NCBI GenBank assembly: GCA_964355525.1
Contig: CAYHDY010000059.1
Location: forward strand, 1 to 5,395
DNA length: 5,395 nt
Source of the DNA: XYB2-FULL-45-11 sp964355525
GTDB lineage: Bacteria > Patescibacteriota > Patescibacteriia > UBA9934 > GWF2-40-263
Reading direction: 5' to 3'
Position 1 is the stretch's first letter, and each line of letters begins with the position of its first letter. Below, in pieces: positions 5,030 to 5,395 of this stretch. The position numbers and the translations under genes are program-made. The notes under the pieces are model-generated. The model did not search any database, was not told where the DNA came from, and saw only the letters and a list, made by a program, of their open reading frames with translations.

Positions 5030-5395
5030 ATGTTAAGCCATGCGGAAATTCAGGCTAATTTAAACAATTCTCTGAAAGAATTGGGGCTTTCGGAGCACGA
5101 AATGAATTTATATACCTTGTCTCTGTCTCGCGGACCTTCGACGATAAATGATCTTGCGAAGTTCTTGTCTGTATCGCGACCGAATTTGTACAAGGTCATC
5201 GCTGGACTTGAAAAGCAGAGTCTTGCTCATTTTTCGGATAAAAAGGGTTATAAAAAGACGTTCATTGTTGAACCACCGACAGTCATTACAGAGATGCTTC
5301 GAAAAAAACGGGAAGCAATTGCCATATTCGAACAACAGGCAATTTCGATTATGCCGTCATTGCTCGAGATTTATCAGCAAGGAGATTTGCCTGCG
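5030..5395 (+). CDS. TrmB-family transcriptional regulator, 3' end beyond right edge
   Basis: 122 codons are visible from ATG 5030-5032; an in-frame TAA at 5018-5020 rules out an earlier start. There is no Shine-Dalgarno site, although the promoter puts RNA start only about 22 bases upstream. Residues 15-70 form a winged helix-turn-helix of the TrmB type: KELGLSEHEMNLYTLSLSRG, then STINDLAKFLSVSRPNLYKVIAGLEKQSLA with the recognition helix around SRPNLYKVIAGLE. Residues 71-85 (KKGYKKTFIVEPPTVIT) are the wing and the typical VEPP turn. From 86 on (EMLRKKREAIAIFEQQA) a long helix, often a dimerising coiled coil, begins. Archaeal TrmB proteins sense sugars through a C-terminal domain, which lies outside this window, so the ligand cannot be told. 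It is divergent from the Cys-rich gene, which could be a target. Confidence 0.88.
   Translation, partial: MLSHAEIQANLNNSLKELGLSEHEMNLYTLSLSRGPSTINDLAKFLSVSRPNLYKVIAGLEKQSLAHFSDKKGYKKTFIVEPPTVITEMLRKKREAIAIFEQQAISIMPSLLEIYQQGDLPA

Noticed and set aside
1..5395. CRISPR array, tRNA, rRNA, insertion sequence or prophage parts
   Set aside because: No regular repeat-spacer pattern, no cloverleaf or rRNA-like sequence, and no transposase or integrase frame was seen on either strand.

Overview
The window reads as a compact bacterial chromosome segment with the standard genetic code: TGA ends two of the genes, TAA and TAG one each. Promoters look sigma70-like. Genes are short and mostly unfamiliar, and a TrmB-type regulator sits beside a RBBP9-like hydrolase. 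This mix, with Shine-Dalgarno sites on only half of the genes, would fit a Candidate Phyla Radiation (Patescibacteria) genome. That placement is an inference and is not proven by any marker gene here.

Layout. (1) Bases 1-901, minus strand: the first 300 codons of an unrecognised protein that runs off the left edge. It has a strong ribosome site and a good promoter. (2) 975-2678, minus: the most striking gene. An Xre/Cro-type DNA-binding domain is fused to the phosphohistidine swivelling domain of PEP-utilising enzymes, with no ATP-grasp or PEP-binding domain. It ends in a clear terminator whose loop carries the -35 box of gene 1. (3) 2679-2834: an AT-rich divergent control region with overlapping promoters and two inverted copies of TATTGATTA. 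(4) 2835-3473, plus: a RBBP9/YdeN-like serine hydrolase. (5) 3474-3616: two back-to-back terminators between convergent genes. (6) 3617-4270 and 4393-4797, both minus: two unrecognised soluble proteins, the second with a CCCC cluster. They are probably transcribed from one strong promoter and are separated by a large hairpin. (7) 4798-5029: a second divergent control region with two near-consensus promoters. (8) 5030-5395, plus: the first 122 codons of a TrmB-family regulator, cut by the right edge.

How the parts may work together: the window holds two DNA-binding regulators, each next to a divergent promoter pair, and the same nine-base word TATTGATTA occurs in both control regions. The HTH-phosphohistidine protein may therefore link a phosphotransfer signal to its own expression and that of the TrmB-like regulator. 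This is a hypothesis from sequence only.
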